A DNA stretch of 64,000 nucleotides from the NCBI GenBank assembly GCA_033807695.1, contig CM066300.1:3162001-3226000 (forward strand), read 5' to 3'. This document shows, one piece after another, positions 12,701 to 23,888 of the stretch. The stretch's first letter is position 1. Each line of letters opens with the position of its first letter. The notes beneath the pieces are model-generated. The model was not told where the DNA came from. It saw only the letters and a list, made by a program, of their open reading frames with translations, and did not search any database. Made by a program: the position numbers and the translations under genes. Source of the DNA: Daedaleopsis sinensis (Eukaryota; Basidiomycota; Agaricomycetes; Polyporales; Polyporaceae).

Positions 12701-13112
12701 CTGCGGGATGCCCCCTTCTCTCACCGCCTTCGAGTATCTCTCATCCCGCTTGGGCTCGAAGTCTCGTTCAGCAACCCCGGACGTCGAGGAGCACTCAAAG
12801 ACCGGCCGCAGAGGCGTTCTGCGCACTGGCGCAGCGGCTTCTCGGGCCACGTCGCAGTGCTCGAGCTCCCTGCCGAGTACTCCAGTCCGCTCTACCACGT
12901 CCGTCTCCCCCAACCACGTCCCACGCACGCGCCCCACCCATCGGCGGCAGGAGACAGCACCCACGATCCCTTCTTCGCGCACGGTAGCCGCTATACGTCG
13001 GTATCCGTCCCAGGATTCAGGACTGTCCGGACGCTCTTTGGTCAAGGGACGAATCGCCGCTTTCGAGGAACGCGTCAGGCAAGAACAAGCCATGGGCGCT
13101 GCGTACACCTGA
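9732..13112 (+). CDS. Arrestin-domain protein (alpha-arrestin-like trafficking adaptor)
   Basis: Alpha-arrestins bind ubiquitin ligases and steer endocytosis of plasma-membrane transporters. Exons 9732-10690, 10741-11251 and 11367-13112; 1071 aa. The arrestin N-domain covers roughly residues 180-330 (ARVEVDIVLESD...GHVKLRV, then HVLPFAMHL). The C-domain follows (SVKVKDSKTGKR...FVRIWIEN...VTLTLVRTITLF, then RLIEVEYTIRV). A long disordered tail of about 500 residues, rich in Ser, Pro, Asp and Arg, ends in EERVRQEQAMG. The second intron is taken as 11252-11366; an acceptor at 11300 gives a stop. No clear PPxY motif was seen in the parts read. The start is uncertain because the 5' leader has another open frame abutting it. 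Confidence 0.75.
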
Positions 13113-13284
13113 TACTAGAGTAATGATCCATTTGTGGAGAGCAACGTATACCGACGGGGGTTCCTATCTTCCGTTACCATAGTTCACGATCCTAGGCATA
13201 CGACCAGAGCGAGAGCAAGAGCCAGCAATGTATATGAGCACGACGCAGTTATATAGTACACTTGCGGATTCATCAGTCGATCTA

Positions 13285-14486
13285 CTACTCGATTACTACG
13301 CCCCCATTGATGTGAATGACCTGCCCACTGACGCGAGAAGGTCTGTGGAATGGACCCGCGGTGAAAGGAAGCGAGACATACCTGATGTAGCTTGAGTCCG
13401 CAGAGGTCAAGTACACGAAGGCGGTTGCAACCTCGACAGGCTGGCCAGCCCGACCCATCGGAACTGACGTGCCGAACTTCTCGATAGAATCGTCGCTCAT
13501 TGTGGCAGGGCTGGATTGGAACCTCGGTCAGCACGTATGCAGTACGTCGAGGGGCGAACGTTTTGAGGACGCACATCAGAGGAGTCCAGATGGGACCAGG
13601 TGCGATGGCATTGCAGCGGATGCCCTTCTCCCCCACGATCTGGTTGCTGAGCGCGCGCATGAAGCCGACCATGGCACCCTTGGTAGCAGTATAGTCGACG
13701 AGCTCGGGGTGCCCGACGGCCATATTAATTGACGCGTTGAACGTTATGGCTGAACCTTCCTCGAGTTTGGGAATGGCGGCCTGGAATTTCATCCGCGGGA
13801 CGTCAGACTGGGCGTGCAGTCGCAAGAGTACCGAGGGAGCGTACCTTGCAGATGTAGAAGAATGAGTGGATGTTGGTATCGAAGGTCTGGAGCCATTGTT
13901 CCGTGGGGAGAGAGGGAAGATAGTCATTGGCTTGTTGCGTTCCATGGTTGAGAACGCTGTCAGGAGGTTATGACCCCGGTAGATGCATGCCGTGTTGGGG
14001 CTGCGTACATGGAGTCCAGCTTTCCGTGGAAGTCGAGATGCTTCTTGACAAGCTCCTTACAAGCCGATTCTCTCCTAAGATCCAACTGGACGGTGAGGAC
14101 CTTGCGGGAGTTGTTGGTTTTTGTGCTGATGAGGTCCAGTATGTCCTGCATATCTTCCGTCTCACTCGGGAGACAATGGAGGGTAAGGTCTGCACCTTCA
14201 AGAGCTGAGTAGAGTTGGGTTGTTAGAAGATGACAACTTGAAGGCTGAGTAGAAGGATGCACTCACCAAAGAGCAAAGCGACACTCCTCCCTATACCACT
14301 GTCTGCCCCAGTGATAATCGCTTTTCTCCCTTCGAGCTTGCCGGCTGCTTTGTATAGCTTGCCATCGGCGGTAGTATCGTCGAGTGGAGGTGGGGTGAGC
14401 TTGCGCTGCTTGCCAGGCGCGGTGTCCTGCTTCTGGAACGGGGGCTTCCAGCCCTTCCTGTACTGCTCAGGGACGTTGGGGGCCAT
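13285..14486 (-). CDS. Short-chain dehydrogenase/reductase (YhdG/YghA-like)
   Basis: NAD(P)-dependent oxidoreductase of the classical SDR type, substrate unknown. Six exons: 14486-14267, 14204-14009, 13956-13845, 13780-13575, 13510-13382, 13327-13285; 301 aa. The cofactor loop is ITGADSGIGR. The active site is Tyr-x-x-x-Lys (DYTATKGA), with a Ser 13 residues upstream (NAS), and the substrate-side motifs LNHGTQ and APGPIWTPL are present. The N-terminal extension of about 45 residues with PPFQKQ...LTPPP resembles bacterial/fungal stress-related members of the glucose/ribitol dehydrogenase-like group. It ends in INGGVVIE. The gene is divergent from VTA1 across a 432-bp shared promoter that holds inverted repeats. 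All phases agree. Confidence 0.85.
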
Positions 14487-14612
14487 GAGAGAGAGATCTC
14501 GAGTCGGTCGCGGACGAGGGCATGGCGCAAGGTAGAAAATATAGCAGACGAGGTGACGTCAGACGAGGATGCGGTGGGCGTCATGTCTGCAGTCATTGCG
14601 GGTGGCACTGCG

Positions 14613-14759
14613 TGCATCCCCAGATATCAAGCCCTTTGACACGCTGCCAGTCGACTTGAGATGTTTGTGACATCCTTCACCGACAAAGGACCCTTTGTCT
14701 GATTCAGTGACAGGAAAGATGGGGGATGCATGTCTTGCGCACCGAAATCTGGGGATGCA
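14613..14759. promoter_or_regulatory. Inverted-repeat sites in the SDR/VTA1 divergent promoter
   Basis: TGCATCCCCAGAT at 14613-14625 is matched exactly, in inverse orientation, by ATCTGGGGATGCA at 14747-14759. A third partial copy, GGGGATGCATG, starts near 14722. Between them, at 14682-14699, is an 18-base palindrome with 8-base arms, GACAAAGG and CCTTTGTC. Two kinds of dyad sites between divergent genes suggest transcription-factor binding, but the factor is unknown. Confidence 0.4.
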
Positions 14760-14918
14760 TGCTGTGTGGACGGGTGGTCGCGTCGGCTGCCATACAGGGC
14801 AGCCCTCCTGCCATATCAGGCGGAGGTGACATCACGGGCGTCCCCTGGTGGCACTGGCCGACGCGCCTGATCTCGATTGGCGAGTACTGTCTTCGCGCGT
14901 CCACCTGCTGAGCCAGCC

Positions 14919-16421
14919 ATGGTCCTTTCTCTCCCGCCCATCCCTCCAGAACTCAAGTCTATCACGCCCTACCTCCAGCGCGCAGACGAGATCGCGAAGA
15001 ATGACCCGGTCATCTCCTACTGGTGTACGTCCGTCCGCTCCAGAATCCCGTTCATCCCTCATCTCTCCTGCCAGGTGCGTACTATGCTGCCCAGCAGGGC
15101 ATCGCCCTCAAGCTCAAGGACTCCGCTGCCCGCCACTTCCTCTTCGACCTGCTCGGTCTCTTAGAGCGCATGAAGACCGACCTGGGACCCAATGACGCTG
15201 TCCATGACGAATCCGCGAGCGCAGCTTACGTCGAGAACTTCGCCCTCCGCGTCTTTGCAGGGGCGGATAATGAGGATAGGAGTGGCAACCATAATCGGTG
15301 TGTGCTACATGCTCTCGCCACTACTTGCGCAGAGTCCCAATATGTCATGTAGGAACACCGCCAGGAAGTTCTCTGCGGCCGCCAATTTCCTCGAAATCCT
15401 CCGTATCTTCGACTCTGATAAAGCTGCCATCGACCTCCCGTCCATCGAACAGAAGATCAAGTATGCTAAATGGAAAGCTGTGGATATCGCAAGAGCTCTG
15501 CGCGAAGGGCGTAAGCCTGTCCCCGGTCCCCCAGGCTCCGCAGACCCCGAGAGCCCTCCCGACGTTCCCGACGTGAACGTTGTCCCTCCACCCATGACAC
15601 CGCCCGGGGTCTCTTCCTCTCTTCCCAAGGCATCCCCTCCGTCCATAACGCGTCAAACCCCGCCTCCGCCTCACCTGATGAACCTCACGCCCGCAGCCTC
15701 CGAGTCAGGACCATCGAGCGCCTCCCTTCCGGATGGGCTTGCCCCTCCGCAGCCCCCGCAGAGCCCCGGTAGCTGGAGCACGGCTGCGACACCTGGGACG
15801 CCAGGCTTCCATCTGAACAATGATGTGACGCCTTCCGGGAGTCCGACCGGTCCCTCACCGCCTGGGAGCGGTGGGAGGGCACGCATGGCGTTTGTTTCCG
15901 GAGAACTTGAGGGCAAGACCGAAGACGAAATCGATGCAGAGACAACTCCCCCGAACTCGGCATCGAAGTCAGTCCACTTCTCTTCGTCAGTCGTGGGTGG
16001 ATCAGAGACACCCGGGATGGGAGGCCCAGAGGAAGATCCCTTCTCAGTGAGGGCTATCGTCAATCTGCCGTCAGTGCCCACATTCCCCGACCACCCGCCG
16101 TCTCCAACTGTACACGAGTATCCGTACTCGAATGCACCGCCTGTCCCTCCTCCCCAATTACCTGGTGCACGCGCTCCGTATGCACCACCGTCGCCCGGTC
16201 ACTCGCAGAGTCCCTTGCACCCACATGCGCACGCGCACGGTGTACCGCAGGGACTGGGGGGCGCGACGTCGACGGTGACGATCACCCCGGCCGAGCTGAC
16301 GCCGCAGGTGGTTGCCCGCGCTCAGAGGCACTGCCGGTTCGCGATCTCCGCGCTGGACTACGAGGACGCAGAGCAGGCGGTGAAGGAGCTGCGGGCGGCG
16401 CTGAGGATGCTGGGCGGTTGA
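14919..16421 (+). CDS. VTA1: VTA1/LIP5, activator of the ESCRT AAA ATPase Vps4
   Basis: Vta1 stimulates Vps4 during multivesicular-body sorting and other ESCRT-III remodelling. Three exons: 14919-15024, 15075-15297, 15353-16421; 465 aa. The N-terminal MIT-like domain is clear: LKSITPYLQRADE..., WCAYYAAQQGI, then FLEILRIFD and IKYAKWKA. The middle 230 residues are Pro/Ser-rich linker. The C-terminal VSL domain that binds Vps4 is recognisable from AELTPQVVARAQRHCRFAISAL to the end (DAEQAVKELRAALRML). Length is slightly above the yeast protein because of the linker. Confidence 0.9.
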
Positions 16422-17900
16422 GAGCGCGGTGAATTGGCGGCTGTCGCGAGGGGCGGGAATATGTGTATACGGTACGGAGCCTATAATCGGACGGACGTCA
16501 CTCGGACGAGGCTGCGGGCGGGCAGAGTCGGAGCCGGTGATCAAGACGAAGGTATAGACTTCAGTCACGGACGAGGGACGGCGTGGGCTGCAGGTCCTGG
16601 GCGTCGGGATCTGGGCAGCCCTGAGTCGTTGTGCTCCCTTTAGTTGCCGACCGTGACCCCGCCCGTTCCTGCAGATCTCGCCCCAGATTCCGCCCCGGCC
16701 CAGTCCGGCGATCGACAGACGTCTCGTACGCAATGACGCAACGCCCGTCGCAGGCGCCCGTGGACCCGTCTGGCCCGAATATTTGTAGTACATCTCGTGG
16801 CCGGCAAGCGAACATGTTCGCTGCTTCTAGGACGTGTGGATGTGTGTGTACATCGGCCTTGCGTCGTGTACGGCATTGCGCGCGCGGCGCGGGGGCTAAC
16901 TACTTGTCCCGTCGGATGCTATCAGCGAACCACGCTCGCTAGCTCTCTGCGGGCAACGAACGCGCTCCCTGACACCAAAATGACTGGAGAGAACGGACGG
17001 AGCAACGTTCTCGCATGCAGCATGACATAACTGACCATGGCTGCCTCCCAGCCGGCGCAAACGGGTTTCGCTGTCAGTTAACCACCAGGAGATGCAGTAT
17101 ATTGTGCGGGTCATGGGTCATCGACGCTCCGACGGTCTCGTGCGTACGACGCATATGCATGCGGAGTGTGCGCGTTTGTGCCCGTGCTGAGACAGGCAAC
17201 TGGCTAGCTGAGAACAGGTGCAGCTAGCACTGGAGCCGAGTCCGAGTTCGCCGCTGGAAGACCCCACATAACGAGAGGGGGGACCACCGAGCTGTCGAGA
17301 GTCATTTGTGCGCGGGTCTCCGCCAGCGAAGGCGCAGAAGACGTCCCTCGGACTGGGAACTGCGCGAGATACTAGGACCGCGCCAACCACATACATACCG
17401 TGACATACCAAAGCGGACGTTGGTGCCGCCGCACCGCCACTGTGCACCAACGAGCTGCAGAGCCCCTGACGTACATCCTCTTACGCCGCAGCGCGATCGC
17501 GAGAGAGGCACGTACGCCCCGCCGCCACCCATACTTACCACGCGACAGAACAGGCGATTCCACGCACCCCAGCGCGGCTAGCGGCGAGGGCCCGATACCG
17601 CGCCCTCGGGCAGCCCGCGATCTGTGCTGGGTGTCTGATCCGCGATTAGAGTATAGAGCTCCGGGGGTCGTCCGGCGGAGCGTCCTGATTGTCGCGCGGG
17701 GGCCTGGGCGCGGGTGTCCATGTCAGAGCGCGACAATCAGGGCGTGCGCGGCGGGCCGAAGCCGACGGGCTGGCAGTCGTCTCGTACACGATGACGCAAC
17801 GCGCGCGCGTTTCCTTGGCTGATTGTCCGCAGCCGCCTGCAGCAACGCGCAGAGGAGGCGCATGCACACATGTACAGCGGCCGCTGAAAGGACATGCTCG
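16422..17900. other. GC-rich stretch without a recognisable gene
   Basis: Only short overlapping open frames occur on both strands and none shows a family motif. It contains one member of a 24-base degenerate direct repeat (16720-16743, matching 17778-17801 with two differences) and a perfect 14-base inverted repeat at 17684-17741. It lies downstream of the decayed PME copy and may be further decayed sequence. Confidence 0.4.
17684..17741. repeat. Perfect 14-bp inverted repeat
   Basis: CCTGATTGTCGCGC at 17684-17697 is repeated exactly in inverse orientation (GCGCGACAATCAGG) at 17728-17741, with a 30-base spacer. It could form a stem-loop or be the arms of a short decayed element. No flanking target-site duplication was recognised. 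Confidence 0.6.
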
Positions 17901-17904
17901 GGAG

Positions 17905-19590
17905 CGATCCACTCCGTCGTGCCTCAGCTGTACTCCCAGTACCGTCTTGATCGAACTGGGGCGACTCGTGGGCGCGTGCTGTTGAAGCCGGCGCGCGTGC
18001 CGAGCGAACCGGGATTGGGGTTGCCATACTGGCCGCGTGAATACTGCGGTGGGTACTATTGGGACGCCAAGACGCGGTCAGCGCGTACGCTTCGAAGGCG
18101 ACTGAACCCAGTCCTACCGCAAGTCACTGAAGTGTGGGGTTCCGCTACTAGCGTGCTGCGGTTATCTCATACCGTCGCCGACTCCACGATGCCGCTTACG
18201 GATCGTGCCACGGAACCCACCCCACGGGGGGACGCCGTTGGCGAGCGTAGTACAAGCAGACGGCCCGCGTGCCAGTTGTCCGTTCCCTTGCACGGTCGAT
18301 TGGTGAATCCCTGCGGTACCAGAACGGGTCGTCGCTGGCCCTGCCGGCGGCGGCGGGATCGTCTGCGCAGCAGGCAGCATCGGATCGTACTTCTCAAGCG
18401 TATGGAGGGAAGAGAGGTGGACGAATGACCGGGCGCGTGATGCACCATACGCTGGCCACTGGCACGCACGCACGGGCTCCTCGGGTGAGAGCAGCGGCGA
18501 GCGCAAGATCGGGGCACACGCTAGCACTCGCGACGCCTTCTGTCCGAACACCTGCGGCCGCAAGAGAACGGTGGACGAACCCCATATCTTCCGCTCGGTC
18601 CAGAGCAGGGCGAGGTGCGAGGTCGGACGCACCCTCGGACCAGCCGTTGGCGTAGTGCTCCCTGCGTGGTTAACGTACGGTCTGTCAGCCGCTCCGCGCG
18701 ATGTGTCACCATGCACGAGAGACTTACGTCCCGACGTTGGCGAGCAGCCTATGGCTATCTCTGCGACGCATGCAGGGGCCGAGCTGCAGCTCCAGAGAGC
18801 GCAGGGTGTGCCATACACCGCGAGAACGCACGGGCTCCCGTAATCTCCAGCCCGCGTCCACCACGACGGTGCGGCCTGCAGGACGCCGCGCGCGATGGAC
18901 TGGGCCTGCATCGGACGTTAGCTTTAGGATTCAAGGGTTGCTGGCTCGCACGCAGACGAACCTGGACGACGGGCTCTCGACGGACGCACGGTGCGCCGAC
19001 GGAGTTAGGTTCACCAGCCCCGGAGCGCACTTGCGGCACCTGGACACCGAGCCGCGACGTCCCAGCGCGATCCGTGGACGAGCGAGACACACCTTTCCAT
19101 ACGCGTTCGCGACGTTCAGGTTGCAGCACAAAGACACATTATAATTAACGGCGGCTTGGGCTTGACAGACGCGGAGATATCGTTCGTGATGGGCACCGCT
19201 TCCCACGGTACATGGACGTCTACAATGCAGGCTCGGGCATACCGGCGACGATCAGAACGCACCGCTGCCCGAGTAGGTCAGAGCCAGCGCAGGCGGTCCG
19301 TGTGGTTGAACGTTGCGGCGGGCGATTACGGCAGCGTGCGTGTAATGTACTCGCGTAAACGACGCAGTCCCTGCCTTGGGGTGGTCAGTGCTTACTTGCT
19401 CGCCTCAAGACGGCCCCGCGGCCTCGCACACGAGCGACTCACCACACGCAATGTATCCGCCAACGCCGAGGACAAGTTAGCGTACTTGCGCGTGCCGTTA
19501 TCGCGCCCGACGGTGGAGCATGGAGAGCAAGCGGGCCGCGGAGCAGACGATGAGCAGAGCCGAAGCGAGAGCCACGCGTGGGTACTTCAT
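17905..19590 (-). pseudogene. Decayed pectin methylesterase copy
   Basis: Pieces of a PME occur in the right order and strand but in shifting frames with stops. At 19590 there is a signal-peptide-like start (MKYPRVALASALLIVCSAA), then PPSGAIT in one frame and KYANLSSALADT in another. NVSLCCNLNVANAYGK at about 19090 is followed by a conserved splice donor. MQAQSIA lies near 18900, RLLANVG near 18740, EHYANGWSEGA near 18640 and STVQGNG near 18290. A C-terminal stretch at about 17905-18010 aligns by nucleotide to the intact gene. The intact paralogue lies 0.6 kb upstream at 20155-22017, so this is probably an old tandem duplicate. The sequence is GC-rich, which argues against decay by C-to-T repeat-induced mutation. 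End coordinates are approximate. Confidence 0.7.
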
Positions 19591-20154
19591 TGTCCACGGC
19601 ATGATCGCACCCGTACGTCGCCGCCGCCTGACCGTCCTATGTATACGCGCACCGACGGTCCCGAAGTGCCTGCGCAAAAAGGTTGGTGAGACGGTACGGT
19701 GCGTCATGCGCTTAGCCTGCTGAGCACCTCAAACGCCACGAAAGCACACGGAGGGGAGCTGAAAGCAGGTGCCCGTTCGTAAAATAGAGCGTGGCTTCCC
19801 GCATGTACCGCGGCCCGGTCGGTGTTGCGTCCAGGACCGCCCCCATGCGACTTCGAACGTCTGAACAGAGGGCTGCGTGAGAGGTGCCAACTTGAAAGCC
19901 ACAATGAACGAAGCAAAGGAGATCACGCGGTGCTCAGCTTCATGCGACACGACGTCACAGGATCTTCAATGAGGCGGACAGCCTACGGGCTCGAAGAAAC
20001 ACACAATCCTGTGCGCGGACATCGATCAGACAAGATTGCTGTGACGTTCATCTCCCAATGCGCATTCATTCGTCTCGTCTCCTGCACCGCAAGAACACAA
20101 CATGCACCGTCAACGTTCAACGTGTGTCTCCATATCCCGTATCCAAGGGGCCCG
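19591..20154. other. Spacer between PME pseudogene and PME
   Basis: Nothing beyond short shadow frames was seen. It would hold the promoter of the decayed copy and the 3' flank of the intact PME. Confidence 0.35.
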
Positions 20155-22017
20155 TTACAGGAACGCGCGGTCGATCCAGCTCGTCGAGTTGAGTACCGTG
20201 GTGATCGAGACCGCCGCAGACAGCTGCGTGCTGAAGCTCGCGCGCTTGCTCGTGTCGGCGCCAGCCCCGGTGTTGTTGAACTCGGCGAACGTGACGTGGT
20301 CCGTCCTGGACGTGCCGCGTGCTCGTCAGTGTACGAGTCTCGACGGCAACACGACTTGGGACAGTGACGATGCTTACTGCGGGTCGCTGGGAACAAAGAA
20401 TCGGCCAGTCAGCGGAGCCTGTCGATGGCGAGCTGCAACGAAACATTCCACTCACGTCGATCCCCACACGGACCACCCCGCGGCGGGCCTGCACGCTCGC
20501 GATGAGTACGCTCGTTTCACATCGACAGCGAGGAGCACCGGGCGGCGACTCACACATTACTGCCGAGCTGGGAGTTCTGGAAGACCACGCGGGCGTAGTC
20601 GCGCCAAGGCCGCCCGAGATACGCGGTGCCCGTTCCCTGCACGGTCGAGTGGTCGACCACGTACCAGAACGCGTCGTCGGTCGAGCGGCCGGAGGCGGTG
20701 ATGTAGCCGCTCCCGATCGTCTGCGGGCAGGCGCGAGCGAGTACGCGCAAAGGACGTCAGCGACGACATGAAACAGCACGAAACGCGGCTCTAGGAGGCC
20801 CTTGGCGAGCACGAAGCCACGAGAAGAAGGGAGAGACGACACACGTTGATAACCGAGCGGGTGATCCAGACGCTGCCAGGCCAGGGCAAGTGCCGCAATT
20901 AACAAACGGGAAAAGCAAAGAAAAGTACGAAATTCGCGGCGGGCTGGACTGACGAGGCTCGCATCCCGAAGATCTGCGTGACAGAGCGTGAGCACGCGCC
21001 GCGCAGGCCACGGTCCGCAAGACGTACAAAGTCGACGACGCCCTCGATGTAGCTGTTCGCGTAGTACTGCCTGTTGGCCCATGCCCGTTCGAGTCAGTCG
21101 CGCGCGCGCGCACACATCGGTGGAACGGCATAGGACGCACGCGCCGACGTTCGCCAACAGCGTGTCTCTGTTGGGCAGCCCGTCAGCCCGCAGCCCCCGC
21201 CGCACGCACGCGCGCAAAAATAGAAACGCACTGGACCCCAGTGATGCTGCACCCGTACGCGCCGAACTGGTCCGCCTGCACGCTGAGTGCTATCGCCTGC
21301 GCCTGCGCATGCGCACCCGGAGTTTAGTTCGACGGAGGAGCGGACACGTAAACAATAATAATAAAAAAGACGGCCCAGGATAGCATCCGTGGAGCCGTCG
21401 CACGTACCTGGTCCACAGGCTGCAGGGGATCCCGGGAGAAGCCACGCGGGCACATTCCAATAAACGTTAATCAGCGTGCGGCGGGCCACGGGCGCGATCG
21501 TCCCCCGACTCCGCGTACCTTGCCATATGTGTTTGCGATGTTCAAGTTGTAGAGTGACACATTCGTGGCGTGCACTTGGACCGTTCCGCTGGCGTCGTTC
21601 GAGCCTGCCTGGGACGCTGGAATGTTATTTGTAATGGTCACAGCTGCCAATGATGCGCCCCGTGTCAACGCCCGGCTGCGCCGGAGGGACTAAAAGCACA
21701 GACCGTTCCCAGTGTACGAATTCGGAGTGTTCGTCTGACCGTACACCCGGATGTTCGCTCTCGTAATGATCGCGGTGTCCTTGTATGTCCCGGGAAGAAT
21801 GTAATACACCTAGCGCGAACATGTCAGGGATCCGAGGGCCACGACGACGTCCGGCTTTTCCAATGGAACTTACCGAGCTCGAAGTGTCTTTCAGAGCAGC
21901 AGACAAACTGGCATATTTGCCGCCGCTCCCCACGGTGATGGCACCAGCCGGCGGAGCACTGAGCGCCAGAGCGCCAGTCACGAACGCAATCCAGAGTACG
22001 GCGAGGTGAGCGATCAT
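20155..22017 (-). CDS. Secreted pectin methylesterase (carbohydrate esterase family 8)
   Basis: PME removes methyl groups from homogalacturonan so that polygalacturonases and lyases can act; it is secreted. Twelve exons: 22017-21874, 21809-21704, 21643-21519, 21302-21232, 21167-21141, 21070-21028, 20973-20954, 20872-20845, 20720-20554, 20488-20456, 20386-20378, 20305-20155; 307 aa. The start is ATG 22017, followed by a signal peptide of about 23 residues (LAVLWIAFVTGALA). Family marks in order are GGKYASLSAAL, VYGQTNTP, ALSVQADQFGAYGC, VQDTLLAN (catalytic Asp), VVDFIFG (catalytic Asp), AWITRS-like VWITRS, GYITASGRS, YLGRPWRDYARVVF (catalytic Arg and Trp) and TDHVTFAEF. Several exons are tiny (9, 20, 27, 28, 33 nt), so automatic gene finders will probably break it. 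The 9-nt exon is inferred from the family pattern; skipping it also keeps frame. Confidence 0.85.
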
Positions 22018-22057
22018 CTTCTGAAGCACACAGGAGGCGTACCACAGTCCCGCAGGG

Positions 22058-22066
22058 CCTTTATAA
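22058..22066 (-). promoter_or_regulatory. TATA box of the PME gene
   Basis: Reading the minus strand, GTTATAAAG lies about 45 bases upstream of the PME start at 22017. The spacing supports ATG 22017 as the first start codon, rather than the non-ATG extension in the same frame. Confidence 0.45.
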
Positions 22067-22758
22067 CTCCTTGTAAGTTTAGTAAAGCGGGCCGCCTCTG
22101 GACACGCGCCAGCGGTACAAAGCTTGTTGGGACGTCTTTGCTAGCGACAAATGCCCGGATCGGTCACCGGAGTGCGCGACGAGAGTCGGGAATAGAACGG
22201 GCTGCATGAGGTCCAGCAGCGTGATCCATGAGATTCGGTAGTATCTCCAAGTCGAGCACGTTTGGACTCACCAGCAAAACTCGAGACGTGCACTCCTGAG
22301 CTAGCTTCTGATGCAACCCCGCTCCTCCAATCATTACGTGTGTCGGAAGACGAGAGAACCAACCACCGTCGGGAGAGCACCGAACAGAACCGGTGGTATT
22401 TCATTTTCGTGCAGCTCGCTCGATGATTCGTCTCCCAGGAACGATCCACGTCGCGATTGCACGAGCACATGAGAACGCACCTGGCGGTATTCGATCGCTG
22501 TCCTGGGCGGAAGCCCGGACAAGCCCGAGGTCGATACAGGAAAGCGCAAGGAACGGAAGACGTTTGGAACAGAATAACGTTATCGGACGAACACAATGAT
22601 GCAATACGCTGTCGGGGACGAAGCTGGCGGTCAAGGAAAGTGTGTGATTGGGCGGCGAGGGACTCACGGCTATCAGTACTACAGCATACATGCAGCTTGA
22701 ATGAAGGACGACGATGTGGGCGAACGTGGGAAGGCCCTCCTAGTCTGAGAAAGGCGCG
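22067..22758. other. Intergenic upstream of PME
   Basis: Overlapping short frames occur on both strands without recognisable motifs. The region serves as PME upstream sequence and as the 3' flank of the coiled-coil gene at 22759. Confidence 0.3.
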
Positions 22759-23888
22759 TTATGCGGTAGAAGGGTGGGGCAGCTCGTCCAGTGCAGAGAT
22801 TGGGCTCTCATGGAACACGGCCCTGTCAGGCTCGCCAAGCACGAACTTGGGGAGCGCCGGAGGCAGCTCTGGAGACGTGCTGGGAGAGGCGGCGTTGGCG
22901 AGGTCTGGCGAGACGGGCTGCGAGTCCTTGGTGGTGTTGCGGCTCGGGGCGAAGTCCATGACGGGCGTGTGGAGGGCATGGAACCTCGTCAGCTCGTCTG
23001 AAAGCTCCCCGAGCTAGCGTGACAGCGACACCCGAAAGTCAGGCCTCGCGGGGGGTGACAGCATAGGACGAGCGGGCGAACCTTGTTCATGATAGCGTCG
23101 ATGGCCTCCCGTCTCCCCTTGAACGTCTCCGCCAGGTTCGTGAACTCCGCGTCGCGCGCCTTCTTGCGCTGCTCCTCGGCGGCGGCCTCCGCCCCGTCCG
23201 GCTCGTCCCATTCCTCGCCCACGGGGATCGTCTCGGGGTGCGCCCGCCCGACAGCACCCGCCGCACGCTTTCCGCCGCGGACGTCGCTGAGCCCGATGCC
23301 CTCCATCTGGACGTGCATGCCCGCGACCTCGCTCTGGAGCTCCCGGATCGAGGCGAGGCCCGCCCAGAGCTCGTCCCTGCGCTGGTCGAGCTGCGAGGGC
23401 GTCGCGTCGCGCCCGTTGTCCTTCTTGGGCACCATGAGTCCTGCGAGATTCCCAGAGAAAGGGTCCGGCAGCGGTTCGTGCGCGACACCAGGGGTTGACG
23501 TCGTTGAGCGAGCCTGGGAGGGGCTCGCGGTCCTGTCAGAGCGTTCGAGGGAGCCGACGCTTGGGATGACGCTTAGCCTCGGCGGAGAGCGTGGCTGGTT
23601 CTCCGCCTTGGGGAGGGGAACTGCCTCGCGGGGTTGGTGCTGTCCGTGCAGGTCGGCAAGGAGGGCGTCGTGCGGGGTGTGGAGGCCAGGACTAGTCGCA
23701 TGCTGTGTGGGAGAGCGCATGTTCCCGTGAGGGTGTGCATCGGGGATGGACGTCGGTGGTGGCGGGAGAGACGGCGTGTGGACGGGGTTAGGGTGCGCGT
23801 CGGGCTCAGGCTCGCGGTCACGGGGTGCGCCTCGGACGACTCGGGCGCACGGCCACTGGCAGCCGCTCCGAGGGACCCAGGCTGCCAT
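22759..23888 (-). CDS. Conserved hypothetical coiled-coil protein
   Basis: Not assigned to a named family. Two exons can be supported: 23888-23082 and 23013-22759, joined in phase 0 through a GTTCGC donor and GCTAG acceptor; about 353 aa. The first third is Pro/His/Ser-rich and probably disordered. A helical middle (ELWAGLASIRELQSEVAGMHV) and a second helix (AEEQRKKARDAEFTNLAETF ... LGELSDELTRFHALHTP) look like coiled coils, running across the intron, which supports the join. The tail is rich in Pro and Ser. The start is uncertain: ATG 23888 gives a Cys/Arg-rich beginning that may be non-coding, and a later Met (MRSPTQH) is possible. Confidence 0.55.

Noticed and set aside
12446..13108. 220-codon minus-strand frame opposite the arrestin tail
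   Set aside because: Antisense of a low-complexity coding region; Ser/Arg-rich with no family signal.
17905..19590. Repeat-induced point mutation as the cause of PME decay
   Set aside because: The decayed copy remains GC-rich and differs by insertions and deletions as well as mixed substitutions, not by a C-to-T excess.
20117..21217. 366-codon minus-strand open frame
   Set aside because: It crosses PME exons and introns in changing phase and matches the enzyme only in patches; the spliced 12-exon model explains those patches.
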